Assembly (NCBI RefSeq): GCF_900112495.1
Contig: NZ_FOMA01000009.1
Coordinates: 1-64,000, forward strand
DNA: 64,000 bases
Direction of reading: 5' to 3'
DNA from: Bacillus sp. OV322
GTDB taxonomy: Bacteria > Bacillota > Bacilli > Bacillales > DSM-1321
The notes under the pieces were generated by a model. The model had not been told where the DNA came from. It was given only the letters and a program-made list of their open reading frames with translations, and did not search any database. Shown piece by piece: positions 48,039 to 56,501 of the stretch; positions within the stretch are counted from its first letter, which is position 1; each line of letters begins with the position of its first letter. The translations under genes were made by a program, and so were the position numbers.

Positions 48039-48061
48039 GCAAAATAAATTCGAAGATAAAA

Positions 48062-48096
48062 GATAGCAACTGATATATTCAGCTGCTATTTTTTGT
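48062..48096. terminator. Bidirectional terminator
   Basis: ATAGCA-ACTGA/TCAGCTGCTAT stem with T-runs on both strands, separating the PadR operon from the convergent YfmQ gene. Confidence 0.65.
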
Positions 48097-48110
48097 GATA
48101 TTTTATTAGG

Positions 48111-48560
48111 TCAAACGATTTCCGCTGTTAATGGCATAGAGCGCTCTTGGAGCTTAGCGGAACGAAGGCTATAGGAAATTGTTTTCTTTTTGTACTGTTT
48201 GACTACATCCACATGGTCTTTGTAGCTGTACAAAAACAGCTTTACATCTTTTTTGCCTTGTTTGGTGTCAATGACTAATGGAGTTCCGCCGTTTTCAGGA
48301 TGCAGAAACATTTGTTCATTTCCTGGGAAGATATAATATTGCTCTAAAAATATGCCTTTGTTGAAAGTATCAATGACTTGATTTGCCTCTTCACCTTCAA
48401 TGCGTTTACCTTCATAGGTCACGACAGTATTTTCAGCATTAAGCTTTGCATGCATTTCATACTTGCCTATAATCCATTTCACTGAATCGGAAGGAAGACA
48501 GGAAATCAATATTTTTAATAGTCCAAAGAGAATGGTCAAAACCAAAGCAAGTCCAGTCAT
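48111..48560 (-). CDS. YfmQ-like membrane-anchored protein
   Basis: A 149-residue protein with one N-terminal helix (GLALVLTILFGLLKILISCL) and a soluble domain ending in KDHVDVVKQYKKKTISYSLR. The composition and the KKDVKLFLYSYKDHVDVVKQ segment match my recollection of the B. subtilis YfmQ family, whose role is unknown. GGAGATG lies at good spacing before ATG 48560. The following 48561-48815 holds no recognisable gene. Confidence 0.75.
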   Translation of the reverse strand: MTGLALVLTILFGLLKILISCLPSDSVKWIIGKYEMHAKLNAENTVVTYEGKRIEGEEANQVIDTFNKGIFLEQYYIFPGNEQMFLHPENGGTPLVIDTKQGKKDVKLFLYSYKDHVDVVKQYKKKTISYSLRSAKLQERSMPLTAEIV

Positions 48561-48815
48561 ACTTTATCATCTCCGTAATGTTTTAAATTGATATATACAT
48601 CATTTCATATTTATAATATGCCTACCATTTTTGTAATACAATAAAATGTGAAATATGTCACAAAAAGTTCAAGAAGACAAATTGGAAGAAGCTGAAGGAA
48701 AGGGCTGAATAGGTTACAGAGATTAGAAATAACTTAGTGAAAAAAGGAATTCTTATTGCGGAAAAAGAATAGTATATGTACACCATTTGTGGATGACTAA
48801 TTTTCTGAGGGAAGT

Positions 48816-49076
48816 GTGAGTGTGGGGCTATTCGATTTTTTATTTAACAAGGTGCTCGTTTATACAGCAGTTGGCGATGAACATTATTTTAAAGCAGCTC
48901 AGTGCTTCCAAAGCGAAGGCTTGCGCTACAAAGTTAAAAGCAATTCAGGAAACCGCCCGGCACTGGGCCAGCAACATATCAATAACACAAGCACTATAGC
49001 GATATATGATTTTTATGTTAAAAAAGAAGATCAGCACAAGGCGCAAAACATACTGTCAAAACTCAGGTCATCATGA
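48816..49076 (+). CDS. DUF2007-like small protein
   Basis: An 86-residue protein: GLFDFLFNKVLVYTAVGDEH, YFKAAQCFQSEGLRYKVKSN and a terminal TIAIYDFYVKKEDQHKAQNI, the ferredoxin-like layout of DUF2007 (putative signal-transducing) proteins. Two GTG starts (48816 and 48822) are possible after GAGGG at 48807-48811; the second gives better spacing and starts at MGLF. Function unknown. Confidence 0.75.
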   Translation: MSVGLFDFLFNKVLVYTAVGDEHYFKAAQCFQSEGLRYKVKSNSGNRPALGQQHINNTSTIAIYDFYVKKEDQHKAQNILSKLRSS

Positions 49077-49194
49077 AACACTGGTAATCATTTGAATTGA
49101 AGCAGAAAGCGGAAAATAAAAGAATTTTGATGGTCTAACAATTGAGGCTGTTATCTAAAACCTGCATGGGCGTTTGATTAAGGAGAAGATAATA

Positions 49195-49719
49195 ATGAAG
49201 CAAGCATTATTAATTATTGATGTACAAAATGGAATGTTCAATGTAGGTAACGAAGTATATAAGAGTGTTAGCCTGCTTGAAAATTTAGAACGTTTAATAA
49301 ATCAGGCGCGTTTGGCAGAAGCGTCTATTTTTTATATCCAGCATAATGGGCCTGTTGGACATCCTCTGGAATATGGTACAAAGGGCGGGGAGATTCACCC
49401 CAATATTTCTCCACGGAACCAAGATGTTATTATACAAAAAACAACGCCAGATGCGTTTTTTAAAACCGCTTTAGAGAATGAAATGAAAACACGGGGTATT
49501 GAGCATTTAATTATAACGGGCATTCAAACAGAGGCGTGTGTTGATACAACATGCAGGAGGGCGTTTAGTGCTGGATTTCAAGTCACTTTAGCTTCTGATG
49601 CACATAGTACATGGAATTCGGGTGAAATCACAGCTCAACAAATTATTAACCATCACAATTCCGTATTACGCTGGTTTGCAACTGTTATTCCTAGCACTGA
49701 GATAATATTTAATACATAA
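49195..49719 (+). CDS. Isochorismatase-family cysteine hydrolase
   Basis: A 174-residue hydrolase. Catalytic triad is visible: Asp9 (LLIIDVQNGMF), Lys82 (IIQKTTPDAF) and Cys115 (TGIQTEACVDTT), with the conserved cis-peptide region before Cys. Family members cleave amides such as nicotinamide or ureidoacrylate, or isochorismate; substrate is not resolvable here. ATG 49195 has AAGGAGAAG upstream; the longer frame from 49174 is unlikely. Confidence 0.92.
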   Translation: MKQALLIIDVQNGMFNVGNEVYKSVSLLENLERLINQARLAEASIFYIQHNGPVGHPLEYGTKGGEIHPNISPRNQDVIIQKTTPDAFFKTALENEMKTRGIEHLIITGIQTEACVDTTCRRAFSAGFQVTLASDAHSTWNSGEITAQQIINHHNSVLRWFATVIPSTEIIFNT

Positions 49720-49771
49720 CTGAATCCGAAAAATGCGCTTTATCTATTTAATGTGTTTGTTAAAGAAGTAG

Positions 49772-50014
49772 TGCAACTGTGTTTACAATTTTAAAAATGA
49801 TAGCGAAGTATTTCAAATAAAAATTTCTCCTTTCTATCAGGAGTTTACCCTCAGAGTAAAAGATAAGAAATCGTGGAAATCGATCTGGCTAATTATCGGT
49901 GCATTCCCGATGTGGTTTTTCGTTCAGATGGGTGGCGTGAGATTGTATAAATCTGTATATCCCCATATTGTCAATCCAATATGTTATAATGTTTACAAAC
50001 CTTTTAAGCTTTAA
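49772..50014 (+). pseudogene. Membrane-protein gene remnant
   Basis: Eighty sense codons without a start codon read FKNDSEVFQIKISPFYQEFT, LRVKDKKSWKSIWLIIGAFP, MWFFVQMGGVRLYKSVYPHI and stop at 50012-50014, followed by a proper terminator. One hydrophobic segment. The N-terminal part is lost; family unknown. Confidence 0.5.
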
Positions 50015-50041
50015 ATCTTTTTATATTACCTGTACCATCTC

Positions 50042-50069
50042 CCTGCTCGAAACATGAGCAGGTTTTTTT
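50042..50069 (+). terminator. Rho-independent terminator
   Basis: CCTGCTC-GAAACAT-GAGCAGG followed by seven T, 28 bases after the relic stop codon. Confidence 0.88.
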
Positions 50070-50093
50070 ATTATGCAATTTCAGGAGAATATA

Positions 50094-50127
50094 AAAAAAC
50101 AAGCTCTTTTAACAAAGAACTTGTTTG
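50094..50127 (-). terminator. Terminator of the cold-shock gene
   Basis: Minus strand AAACAAGTTCTT pairs with AAGAGCTTGTTT (one mismatch), followed by a T-run. Confidence 0.8.
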
Positions 50128-50143
50128 TGACATTCATATGGAA

Positions 50144-50344
50144 TTAAGCTTTTTGAACGTTAGTCGCTTGTGGTCCGCGTTGGCCTTGCTCAACGTCAAA
50201 AGTAACTTTTTGACCTTCGTCTAAAGATTTGAATCCTTCAGATTGAATAGCAGAGAAATGTACAAATACGTCGTCTCCATCTTCGCGTTCGATGAAACCG
50301 AAGCCTTTGTCTGCGTTAAACCATTTTACTGTACCTTGTTCCAT
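50144..50344 (-). CDS. Cold-shock protein, CspA family
   Basis: A 66-residue OB-fold RNA/DNA-binding protein with RNP1 KGFGFIE and RNP2 VFVHFSAI, both complete. Length and sequence ([20 protein letters not shown]) are those of Bacillus CspB/C/D. It acts as an RNA chaperone. GGAGGC ribosome binding site before ATG 50344; the long AT-rich region upstream (50345-50520) likely holds the regulatory 5' UTR. Located next to the cold-inducible desaturase gene, divergently. Confidence 0.95.
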   Translation of the reverse strand: MEQGTVKWFNADKGFGFIEREDGDDVFVHFSAIQSEGFKSLDEGQKVTFDVEQGQRGPQATNVQKA

Positions 50345-50526
50345 TTTTGTTGCCTCCTAGTGCGTAAAAACACAATATATTAATATTTTTGCTCACGAGA
50401 AGAAAAGTCCACATTGATACTATTTCATTACACCGAACAAAAATATTCCCTTTTATGATAACAGCATACTGAAGATATTGCAAATTACTGGATCTGTTAC
50501 AAAAATGCAGCTTGAATTAAATGTAT

Positions 50527-50594
50527 ACATGACATTTATCATGTACTGGACATGACATCTGGGCCTAATAATGTCCTTATTCTTCCTTTATAAT
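50527..50594 (+). promoter_or_regulatory. Probable DesR binding region and promoter of des
   Basis: ACATGA-CATTTA-TCATGT (50527-50544, perfect inverted repeat) and a further ACATGACAT (50550-50558) lie upstream of TATAAT (50589-50594). There is no good -35, as expected for an activator-dependent promoter. Assignment to DesR is inferred from the des gene. Confidence 0.65.
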
Positions 50595-50633
50595 TTGAAG
50601 TACAGCACAAACAAAAGGAAGTGCATTTGAATA

Positions 50634-51665
50634 ATGACCTTACAAAATACAAAAAACTTGAAAAAACAAATTGCTCCATTTGAACAATCGACGACGAAGG
50701 AAAGTATTTGGCAGATTATTAATACGCTTGGGCCATTTATTATCTTATGGTATCTGGCATATCTGAGCCTTTCCGTTTCTTATTGGTTAACATTAGTTCC
50801 AGCTGTGATAGCTGCTGGATTCTTGACTCGTATTTTCATTATTTTTCATGATTGTACGCATCATTCCTTTTTTAAAAACCGCCGTGTCAATAGAATCGTG
50901 GGAACAGGAATGGGTGTTCTGACTTTATTTCCGTTTGATCAATGGGGACATGAGCATTCTGTTCATCACGCTACAAGCGGTAATTTAGATAAGCGAGGCA
51001 CAGGAGATATTTGGACTCTTACAGTGGATGAATATTTGGCTGCACCGCTTAAACTTCGTTTAGCCTATCGTTTTTATCGCAATCCATTGGTTATGTTTGG
51101 ATTAGGTCCAATTTATGTTTTCCTTCTTAAAAATAGATTTAACAGAAAAGGTGCTAGAAAGAAGGAGAAAATGAATACCTATTTGACAAATGTACTCATC
51201 GTTGTTTTAGCAGGAGTACTATGCTTGGCAGTGGGCTGGCAATCATTCCTTTTAGTACAAGGCTCGATATTCTTAATATCTGGTTCAGTGGGCATCTGGC
51301 TGTTTTACGTACAGCATACTTTTGAGGATTCTTATTTTGAAGAAAATAAGGATTGGGAATATGTATTAGCAGCAGTGGAAGGAAGTTCTTTTTATAAGCT
51401 TCCAAAATTGATGCAATTCCTTACTGGTAATATCGGATACCATCATGTTCATCATTTAAGTCCAAGGGTCCCTAACTATAAATTAGAAGAGGCACACAAT
51501 AATACGCTTCCGTTAAAGAATGTACCGACAATTACTCTTGCTACAAGCTTACGGTCGATCCGTTTCCGCCTATGGGATGAGAAAAACAAGAATTTCATCG
51601 GCTTTAAAGAAGTAAAATATTTAAGGAAAAAAAGTGTTCCTATTAAAGTGAACCCCGAACTATAA
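50634..51665 (+). CDS. des: Membrane fatty acid desaturase
   Basis: A 343-residue integral membrane di-iron desaturase with all three histidine boxes: HDCTHH, HEHSVHH and HHVHH, and hydrophobic pairs around them. In B. subtilis Des introduces a delta-5 double bond into acyl chains of membrane lipids on cooling. AAGGAAG upstream of ATG 50634. DesK, the usual next gene, is absent; a degenerate DesR follows after a GC-rich repeat remnant. Confidence 0.93.
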   Translation: MTLQNTKNLKKQIAPFEQSTTKESIWQIINTLGPFIILWYLAYLSLSVSYWLTLVPAVIAAGFLTRIFIIFHDCTHHSFFKNRRVNRIVGTGMGVLTLFPFDQWGHEHSVHHATSGNLDKRGTGDIWTLTVDEYLAAPLKLRLAYRFYRNPLVMFGLGPIYVFLLKNRFNRKGARKKEKMNTYLTNVLIVVLAGVLCLAVGWQSFLLVQGSIFLISGSVGIWLFYVQHTFEDSYFEENKDWEYVLAAVEGSSFYKLPKLMQFLTGNIGYHHVHHLSPRVPNYKLEEAHNNTLPLKNVPTITLATSLRSIRFRLWDEKNKNFIGFKEVKYLRKKSVPIKVNPEL

Positions 51666-51671
51666 CGGGCC

Positions 51672-51710
51672 AGACTCCCCTTAATCATTTGTATTCAGGG
51701 GAGTCTTTTT
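51672..51710 (+). terminator. Terminator of des
   Basis: AGACTCCCCT (51672-51681) pairs with AGGGGAGTCT (51697-51706), followed by TTTTT. Confidence 0.9.
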
Positions 51711-51711
51711 A

Positions 51712-51795
51712 ATAGGCTGTTTTCGTAAACTTTGTTGATATGCAAGAGTATCGCACCTTACTCTCCAAAAATGGGATTGCCTCACAGAACTCATT
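51712..51795 (+). repeat. GC-rich intergenic repeat, partial (copy h)
   Basis: AGGCTGTTTTCGTAAACTTTG with TTGATATG, then TATCGCACCTTACTCTCC and GGGATTGCCTCACA. Ends preserved, core deleted. It occupies the place where desK would be expected. Confidence 0.75.
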
Positions 51796-51859
51796 AAATA
51801 ACACAATCTAAAATAAAAAAGCCTTTTAATATAAGCTGACCAATAAGGAGAGATATGAA

Positions 51860-52405
51860 TTGATACGAATTGTAATTGCAGAGGATCAGGAAATGCTATT
51901 AGTGGCAATTAGTTCTCTACTCAATTTTGAAGAAGATATAGAAGTTGTCGGGCTAGCGAGTAATGGGGAAGAAGCACTTACTATGGTGCACGAATTGCAG
52001 CCAGATATATGCATGATGGATATAGAGATGCCTAAAAAGAGCGGGCTTGATGCAGCAGAAGCTTTACAGCCATTTGAATACAGGGTGATCATTTTGACAA
52101 CGTTTAGCAGGAATGGTTATTTTAGGCGTGCTTTAAAAGCGAATGTAAGAGGTTATTTATTGAAAGATAGTCCGAGCGACGTGCTAGCAAGCTCCATACG
52201 AGGCATCATGGATGGAAAGAGAATCTATTCCCCCGAACTTATCGATGATGCCTCCGCTATAAATGAACACGAAATGGAATTGTCAGGACTGATGGATGAT
52301 AGTCTTAACACAAATAAAGCCTCTAATCAGCAAAATAACCTGATTGGTACGGCAAGAAAATATCTTTCTGCCATCAAAGGTAAAATGAAATTACCGGCCG
52401 GGTAG
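51860..52405 (+). CDS. DesR-like response regulator with eroded DNA-binding domain
   Basis: A 181-residue NarL-type regulator. The receiver is intact: acidic pair (IAEDQEMLL), phospho-acceptor Asp (DICMMDIEMPKKSG), Thr (VIILTTFSRNGY) and Lys (LLKDSPSD), very like DesR. The C-terminal part, where the LuxR-type helix-turn-helix should be, reads EHEMELSGLMDDSLNTNKAS, GTARKYLSAIKGKMKLPAG and stops about 20 residues early, with unusual substitutions in the recognition region. DNA binding may be lost. The sensor kinase DesK is missing. TAAGGAGAGA precedes the TTG/ATA-type start region, with translation taken from TTG 51860. Confidence 0.8.
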   Translation: MIRIVIAEDQEMLLVAISSLLNFEEDIEVVGLASNGEEALTMVHELQPDICMMDIEMPKKSGLDAAEALQPFEYRVIILTTFSRNGYFRRALKANVRGYLLKDSPSDVLASSIRGIMDGKRIYSPELIDDASAINEHEMELSGLMDDSLNTNKASNQQNNLIGTARKYLSAIKGKMKLPAG

Positions 52406-52575
52406 AAATATTTTTTCAACCACATAAAGGGTCACCTATTTTTGGATAAGGCCGCTAATAGTTGGAAATGTAGATTGGCGCTTCTTAGGGGAATTAGTTA
52501 AAGTTGAGAATTGCCGCAGTCTATTTTTTGAGTTTTATGGTATTATTAACCTATTGAAGCTAGGAGCTGATTAAT

Positions 52576-53223
52576 GTGACAACGGATACTATCACGAAAG
52601 AACAGACCATTTTTAGTCATACGGGAAACAGGATTCAAACGGAAGACAGAGAAATCCGCATCCTTGCCAGATTTGAGGAACCATTGGTTGTCGTTTTGGG
52701 AAATGTCCTGAGTTTTGAAGAATGCGCTGAACTCATCCAGTTATCGAAAGCAAGGATTCTGCGCTCAAAAATAGGTGCTGATAGCAGCGTAAACGAAATA
52801 CGGACAAGCAGAGGTATGTTTTTTGACCAAAATGAAAACGATACCATTTCTAAGATTGAAAAGCGAATAACATCCATCATGGGTATTCCCAATGAAAATA
52901 GCGACGGTATCCAAATCCTGAACTATAAGCCTGGACAAGAATATAAACCCCATTACGATTTTTTCTCCTCCACTAGCAAAGCCGCTCAAAACAACAGGAT
53001 TAGTACACTTATAATCTACTTAAATGACGTAGAAGAAGGCGGGGAAACATTTTTCCCTAACTTGAACTTTTCTGTAACACCTCAAAAGGGACTTGCCGTC
53101 TATTTCGAGTATTTCTACAACGATCAAACACTAAACGAACTGACCCTTCATGGGGGAGCACCTGTTATACAAGGTGAAAAATGGGTAGCAACCCAATGGA
53201 TGAGACGACAAAAATTAAGATAG
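52576..53223 (+). CDS. 2-oxoglutarate/Fe(II)-dependent oxygenase (prolyl 4-hydroxylase type)
   Basis: A 215-residue double-stranded beta-helix oxygenase. Iron ligands HxD in KPHYDFF and the distal His in LTLHGGAPV, the 2-oxoglutarate-binding Lys in GEKWVATQWMR, and GGETFFPNLN are all present, as in P4Hc-type enzymes from Bacillus. Substrate is unknown; homologues hydroxylate prolines in peptides. GTG start with AGGAG about ten bases upstream. Stands alone. Confidence 0.9.
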   Translation: MTTDTITKEQTIFSHTGNRIQTEDREIRILARFEEPLVVVLGNVLSFEECAELIQLSKARILRSKIGADSSVNEIRTSRGMFFDQNENDTISKIEKRITSIMGIPNENSDGIQILNYKPGQEYKPHYDFFSSTSKAAQNNRISTLIIYLNDVEEGGETFFPNLNFSVTPQKGLAVYFEYFYNDQTLNELTLHGGAPVIQGEKWVATQWMRRQKLR

Positions 53224-53560
53224 CAAACTATAAATTCCCTACCCATTGATGTAACTCCAGGATATAGGTGGATATAGGTTTGTTTTTAAATATCACTTAT
53301 AAAATTACTTTTTGGTGCCTATATTACTTTAAAGTGCGTACTTTTTTTTTGAGTGTATTGATTTATAATCAATTTGTCAGAGGATAAATTTTCATTAACC
53401 TTTTCTAAGACATAGAGTATGGGATCATTAAAAAAGGCTGTTTTCGTAAACTTAGCTGTTATTGAACAAGAGACTGATTTCCGCTAATCCCGCAGGAGGT
53501 CAGCACCCTATGCTCCAATCATCCTGGTACATTTCGTGATATGACGATATAATAAAAACC
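53224..53560. repeat. Intergenic stretch with partial GC-rich repeat (copy d)
   Basis: At 53436-53527: AGGCTGTTTTCGTAAACTTA, then GATTTCCGCTAATCCCGCAG, GAGGTCAGCACCCT and CTCCAATCATCCTGG; the middle is deleted. The remaining bases show no gene. Confidence 0.75.
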
Positions 53561-53863
53561 ATGAAACCAATTGACATTTTTAAAGCATTATCAAATGAAA
53601 CAAGACTGCAAATCTTAGAATGGTTAAAAGAGCCAGAGAAGCATTTTTCTTTACAAGAAATGAGGGATTTTCACGAAGTAGGGGTGTGTGTGACACAGTT
53701 CCATGAAAAATTGAATGTTACACAATCAACAGCTTCTCAGCATCTTTCCATTCTGTATCGCGCCGGACTTGTGACAGCAACACGTCACGGAAAATGGACA
53801 TATTATAAAAGGAATGAAGAAGCTTTTAATCAGCTTAAAGAAATCATTGAACATGAAATATAA
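53561..53863 (+). CDS. ArsR family transcriptional regulator
   Basis: A 100-residue winged-helix repressor: KPIDIFKALSNETRLQILEW, recognition helix NVTQSTASQHLSILYRAGLV and wing TATRHGKWTYYK. An insertion containing the only cysteine (EVGVCVTQFHEKL) before the recognition helix could be a redox or electrophile sensor, as no metal-binding cysteine pair is seen. It probably controls the aldo-keto reductase downstream, from which it is separated by a GC-rich repeat. No strong ribosome binding site is visible. Confidence 0.88.
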   Translation: MKPIDIFKALSNETRLQILEWLKEPEKHFSLQEMRDFHEVGVCVTQFHEKLNVTQSTASQHLSILYRAGLVTATRHGKWTYYKRNEEAFNQLKEIIEHEI

Positions 53864-54264
53864 GATCTAATGATCAATAGAGCATGTTCAATGTTTTTCT
53901 GTATTTTATAAGTTCCTTGCATGATTTCTTTTTTTATAATACATATCGTTATTATGCGAAATGACGATTTATGTTTATTGAAACCTGTAATGGTAAATAG
54001 AATAGAAGAAATCAAAGTCTTTTTTATGCTGTTTTCGTAGACTTTGCTGCTATGGAACAAGGGGGTTATTTCCGCTCCCGGAGTCTCGCTTTTAGTGGGG
54101 CGGGCGGTGAGCCTCACGAGCAATGGCTGCGGGGTCTCACCTTCCCCCAAATCCCACAGGAGTCTCGCAACTTACACTCCAATCAATCCGGTTTAACAAT
54201 GGGATCGCTTTATTGTTCTCCATATATAAAGCACTCTAACCTAATATAAAAAGGAGTAATAAAT
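53864..54264 (+). repeat. Intergenic stretch with GC-rich repeat (copy e)
   Basis: At 54020-54200: ATGCTGTTTTCGTAGACTTT, GTTATTTCCGCTCCCGGAGT, GGCTGCGGGGTCTCACCTTC, CCACAGGAGTCTCGCAACTT and CTCCAATCAATCCGG. Bases 53864-54019 carry no recognised feature. Confidence 0.85.
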
Positions 54265-55281
54265 ATGCAAATGAAAAACATTTTAAAGGGTAAACTTGGT
54301 TTTGGTTCTGCACCACTAGGAAATATGTATCGTGATATTCCAGACGAAGAAGCAATCGCAACAGTGGAAGCTGCTTGGGAAAGCGGCATTCGTTACTTTG
54401 ACACAGCTCCGCTTTATGGATCTGGATTGGCAGAGATTCGTCTTGGTGAAGCACTGTCGAAAAAAAACCGTGATGATTACATTTTAAGTACAAAAGTGGG
54501 CCGGATTATTTCCGATGAATTGGAAGAGCCATCTGGACGTGATTTGGGAGAAAAAGGGGGACTCTTTGAATTCGGCCGTAAGAATAAAATTATTAATGAC
54601 TATAGCGCGGATGCAACCCTTCGCTCTATCGAGGACAGTTTGAAACGTTTAAAAACAGACTATATCGACTTTGTTTATATTCACGATGTAGCACAGGATT
54701 TCTATGGTGATGAATGGATTTCTCAATTTGAAATGGCCCGGACAGGTGCATTCCGTGCGCTCACACGGTTACGTGAAGAAGGAGTGATTAAGGGCTGGGG
54801 ACTCGGCGTGAACCGGGCAGAAGCGATTGAACTAATGCTGGATTTGGAAGAAGCAAAGCCAGATGTATCCTTGCTCGCTGGGCGTTACACATTATTGGAC
54901 CATGAACGTGCACTGCAGCGGGTCATGCCTGATGCAGTAAAACACAATATGGATATTGTCGTCGGAGGTCCATACAGTTCAGGTGTACTTGCTGGAGGTA
55001 CTCACTTCGAATATCAAAAAGCCTCACCGGAAATTATGGCAAAAGTTGAGAAAATCAAGAACATTGCAGATCGTCACCAAATCAGCATTAAGGCTGCTGC
55101 TTTACAATTTTCATTGGCTAATCCAGCAGTTGCTGCTGTCATTCCTGGAGCCAGCCGTCCAGAGCGGATTACAGAAGATAAAGAGGCATTGAACACTGTA
55201 ATTCCTGCAGCATTCTGGGAAGAAATGCGTGAACAAAAACTGATAGCACCACATGCACCGCTGCCAATCAGCTCTAAATAA
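54265..55281 (+). CDS. Aldo/keto reductase
   Basis: A 338-residue TIM-barrel reductase of the D-threo-aldose dehydrogenase/pyridoxal dehydrogenase group. Catalytic Asp and Tyr in RYFDTAPLYGSGLAEIRLGE, Lys in ILSTKVGR, His in DFVYIHDVAQ; the C-terminal cofactor region reads AAVIPGASRPERITEDKEAL. AAAAGGAG precedes ATG 54265. Likely oxidises or reduces a small aldose; substrate unknown. Probably under control of the ArsR protein upstream. Confidence 0.92.
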   Translation: MQMKNILKGKLGFGSAPLGNMYRDIPDEEAIATVEAAWESGIRYFDTAPLYGSGLAEIRLGEALSKKNRDDYILSTKVGRIISDELEEPSGRDLGEKGGLFEFGRKNKIINDYSADATLRSIEDSLKRLKTDYIDFVYIHDVAQDFYGDEWISQFEMARTGAFRALTRLREEGVIKGWGLGVNRAEAIELMLDLEEAKPDVSLLAGRYTLLDHERALQRVMPDAVKHNMDIVVGGPYSSGVLAGGTHFEYQKASPEIMAKVEKIKNIADRHQISIKAAALQFSLANPAVAAVIPGASRPERITEDKEALNTVIPAAFWEEMREQKLIAPHAPLPISSK

Positions 55282-55296
55282 AAGTAGAGTAAAGTA

Positions 55297-55337
55297 AAAG
55301 GAGTGTCTCTGGTTCCATTTAGAGACACTCCTTTTTT
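55297..55337 (+). terminator. Terminator of the aldo-keto reductase
   Basis: AAAGGAGTGTCTCT pairs with AGAGACACTCCTTT across a 10-base loop, then a T-run. Confidence 0.92.
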
Positions 55338-55454
55338 TGCATCTATAAAAGAAAGCTATGAACAAAACAAAATATAATTAATAATTCAAAATATATTGAA
55401 TTATAGATTCGTATATATTAGAATTTAGTAAATTGAAATTTTGGAGGAATCGCA

Positions 55455-56501
55455 TTGAAACAGCTTTACCAGATGTCGGACGCTGCCGAAAAAGTAAATC
55501 TATCAGTGGAATTTTCGCCCGTATGGGAAACTATACTTGGGATTTCAGGTTTTACTCACGAAAAACTTAGACATACATTTGATTTAGATGAAAAGTGGGC
55601 TTTAGAAGAAGCTAAAATGTCAGGAGTCTTAAGGGGACATTTAAAAACAATAGAAATGACAAATTTCTGGTACGCACTTATTATGCTTCAAGATGACTTA
55701 TCATCACCCACTATTCAAGATTTTTCGCACAGTCTCGCTGACATGACGGCATCTAAATTCTACAAAATACTGTTGCCTTATAAGAACCGGGAGAGTGAAC
55801 CACTGAGAAGGGAAACTTTGAGGGATTTTCATGATCCTGAAGCTTTTGAAAAATATGCGGTTATTTTTAAAGATCATGAATATCTAGGAGAATACACACG
55901 CTTTCTCGGAAAATATTCATTTGAAGAAATTTGTGATTTGTTAATAGAGGTCTTGAATGGCTGGCACCAATGGGTAAGTCAATTTGAGGAGTGGGAAAAA
56001 TGGATACAAGCTCTTGAGTTTGAGCAAAAACAATACAGTTCCTTAAAAGTGGATAATCCTATTGAACAGATTGAACAAATTACAAATGGAATTATATATA
56101 CTCCAGAACCATCTGTTTGGAATGTGAAATTGGTTCCTCATGTCTCATACCGGCCCTGGGTATTGACATTCAGATCACCAGAAACAAAGATTTTCTTTTA
56201 CCCAATAAACGAAGACTGCCTTCTGGACACTGGTGTTCCTTCAAATCATTTAATTAAGGGGCATAAGGCATTAGGCGATGATCTCCGCTTAAGATTGCTC
56301 TATCAATTGGTAAAGGGTCCGCTATCACTCCAGGATTTAAGCAGCCAATTCAACATTTCAAAAACGACGCTGCATCATCAGTTGTCATTGTTGAAGGCAG
56401 CAAAATTTATTAAAGCAGAAAAAGGAATATATTATGCGGATATTAATCAAATCCAGACTTTTTCAGGACTGCTGACAGAATATCTTGGAGGTCAAATATG
56501 A
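55455..56501 (+). CDS. ArsR-type regulator with large N-terminal domain
   Basis: A 348-residue protein. The first 260 residues are a helical/beta domain of unknown fold (VNLSVEFSPVWETILGISGF, WHQWVSQFEEWEKWIQALEF); the C-terminal 80 residues form an ArsR-like winged helix (DDLRLRLLYQLVKGPLSLQD, NISKTTLHHQLSLLKAAKFI, GIYYADINQIQ). This resembles DUF5937-type regulators encoded with efflux pumps. Its stop overlaps the MFS gene start by four bases, so it likely represses its own pump operon. Confidence 0.85.
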   Translation: MKQLYQMSDAAEKVNLSVEFSPVWETILGISGFTHEKLRHTFDLDEKWALEEAKMSGVLRGHLKTIEMTNFWYALIMLQDDLSSPTIQDFSHSLADMTASKFYKILLPYKNRESEPLRRETLRDFHDPEAFEKYAVIFKDHEYLGEYTRFLGKYSFEEICDLLIEVLNGWHQWVSQFEEWEKWIQALEFEQKQYSSLKVDNPIEQIEQITNGIIYTPEPSVWNVKLVPHVSYRPWVLTFRSPETKIFFYPINEDCLLDTGVPSNHLIKGHKALGDDLRLRLLYQLVKGPLSLQDLSSQFNISKTTLHHQLSLLKAAKFIKAEKGIYYADINQIQTFSGLLTEYLGGQI

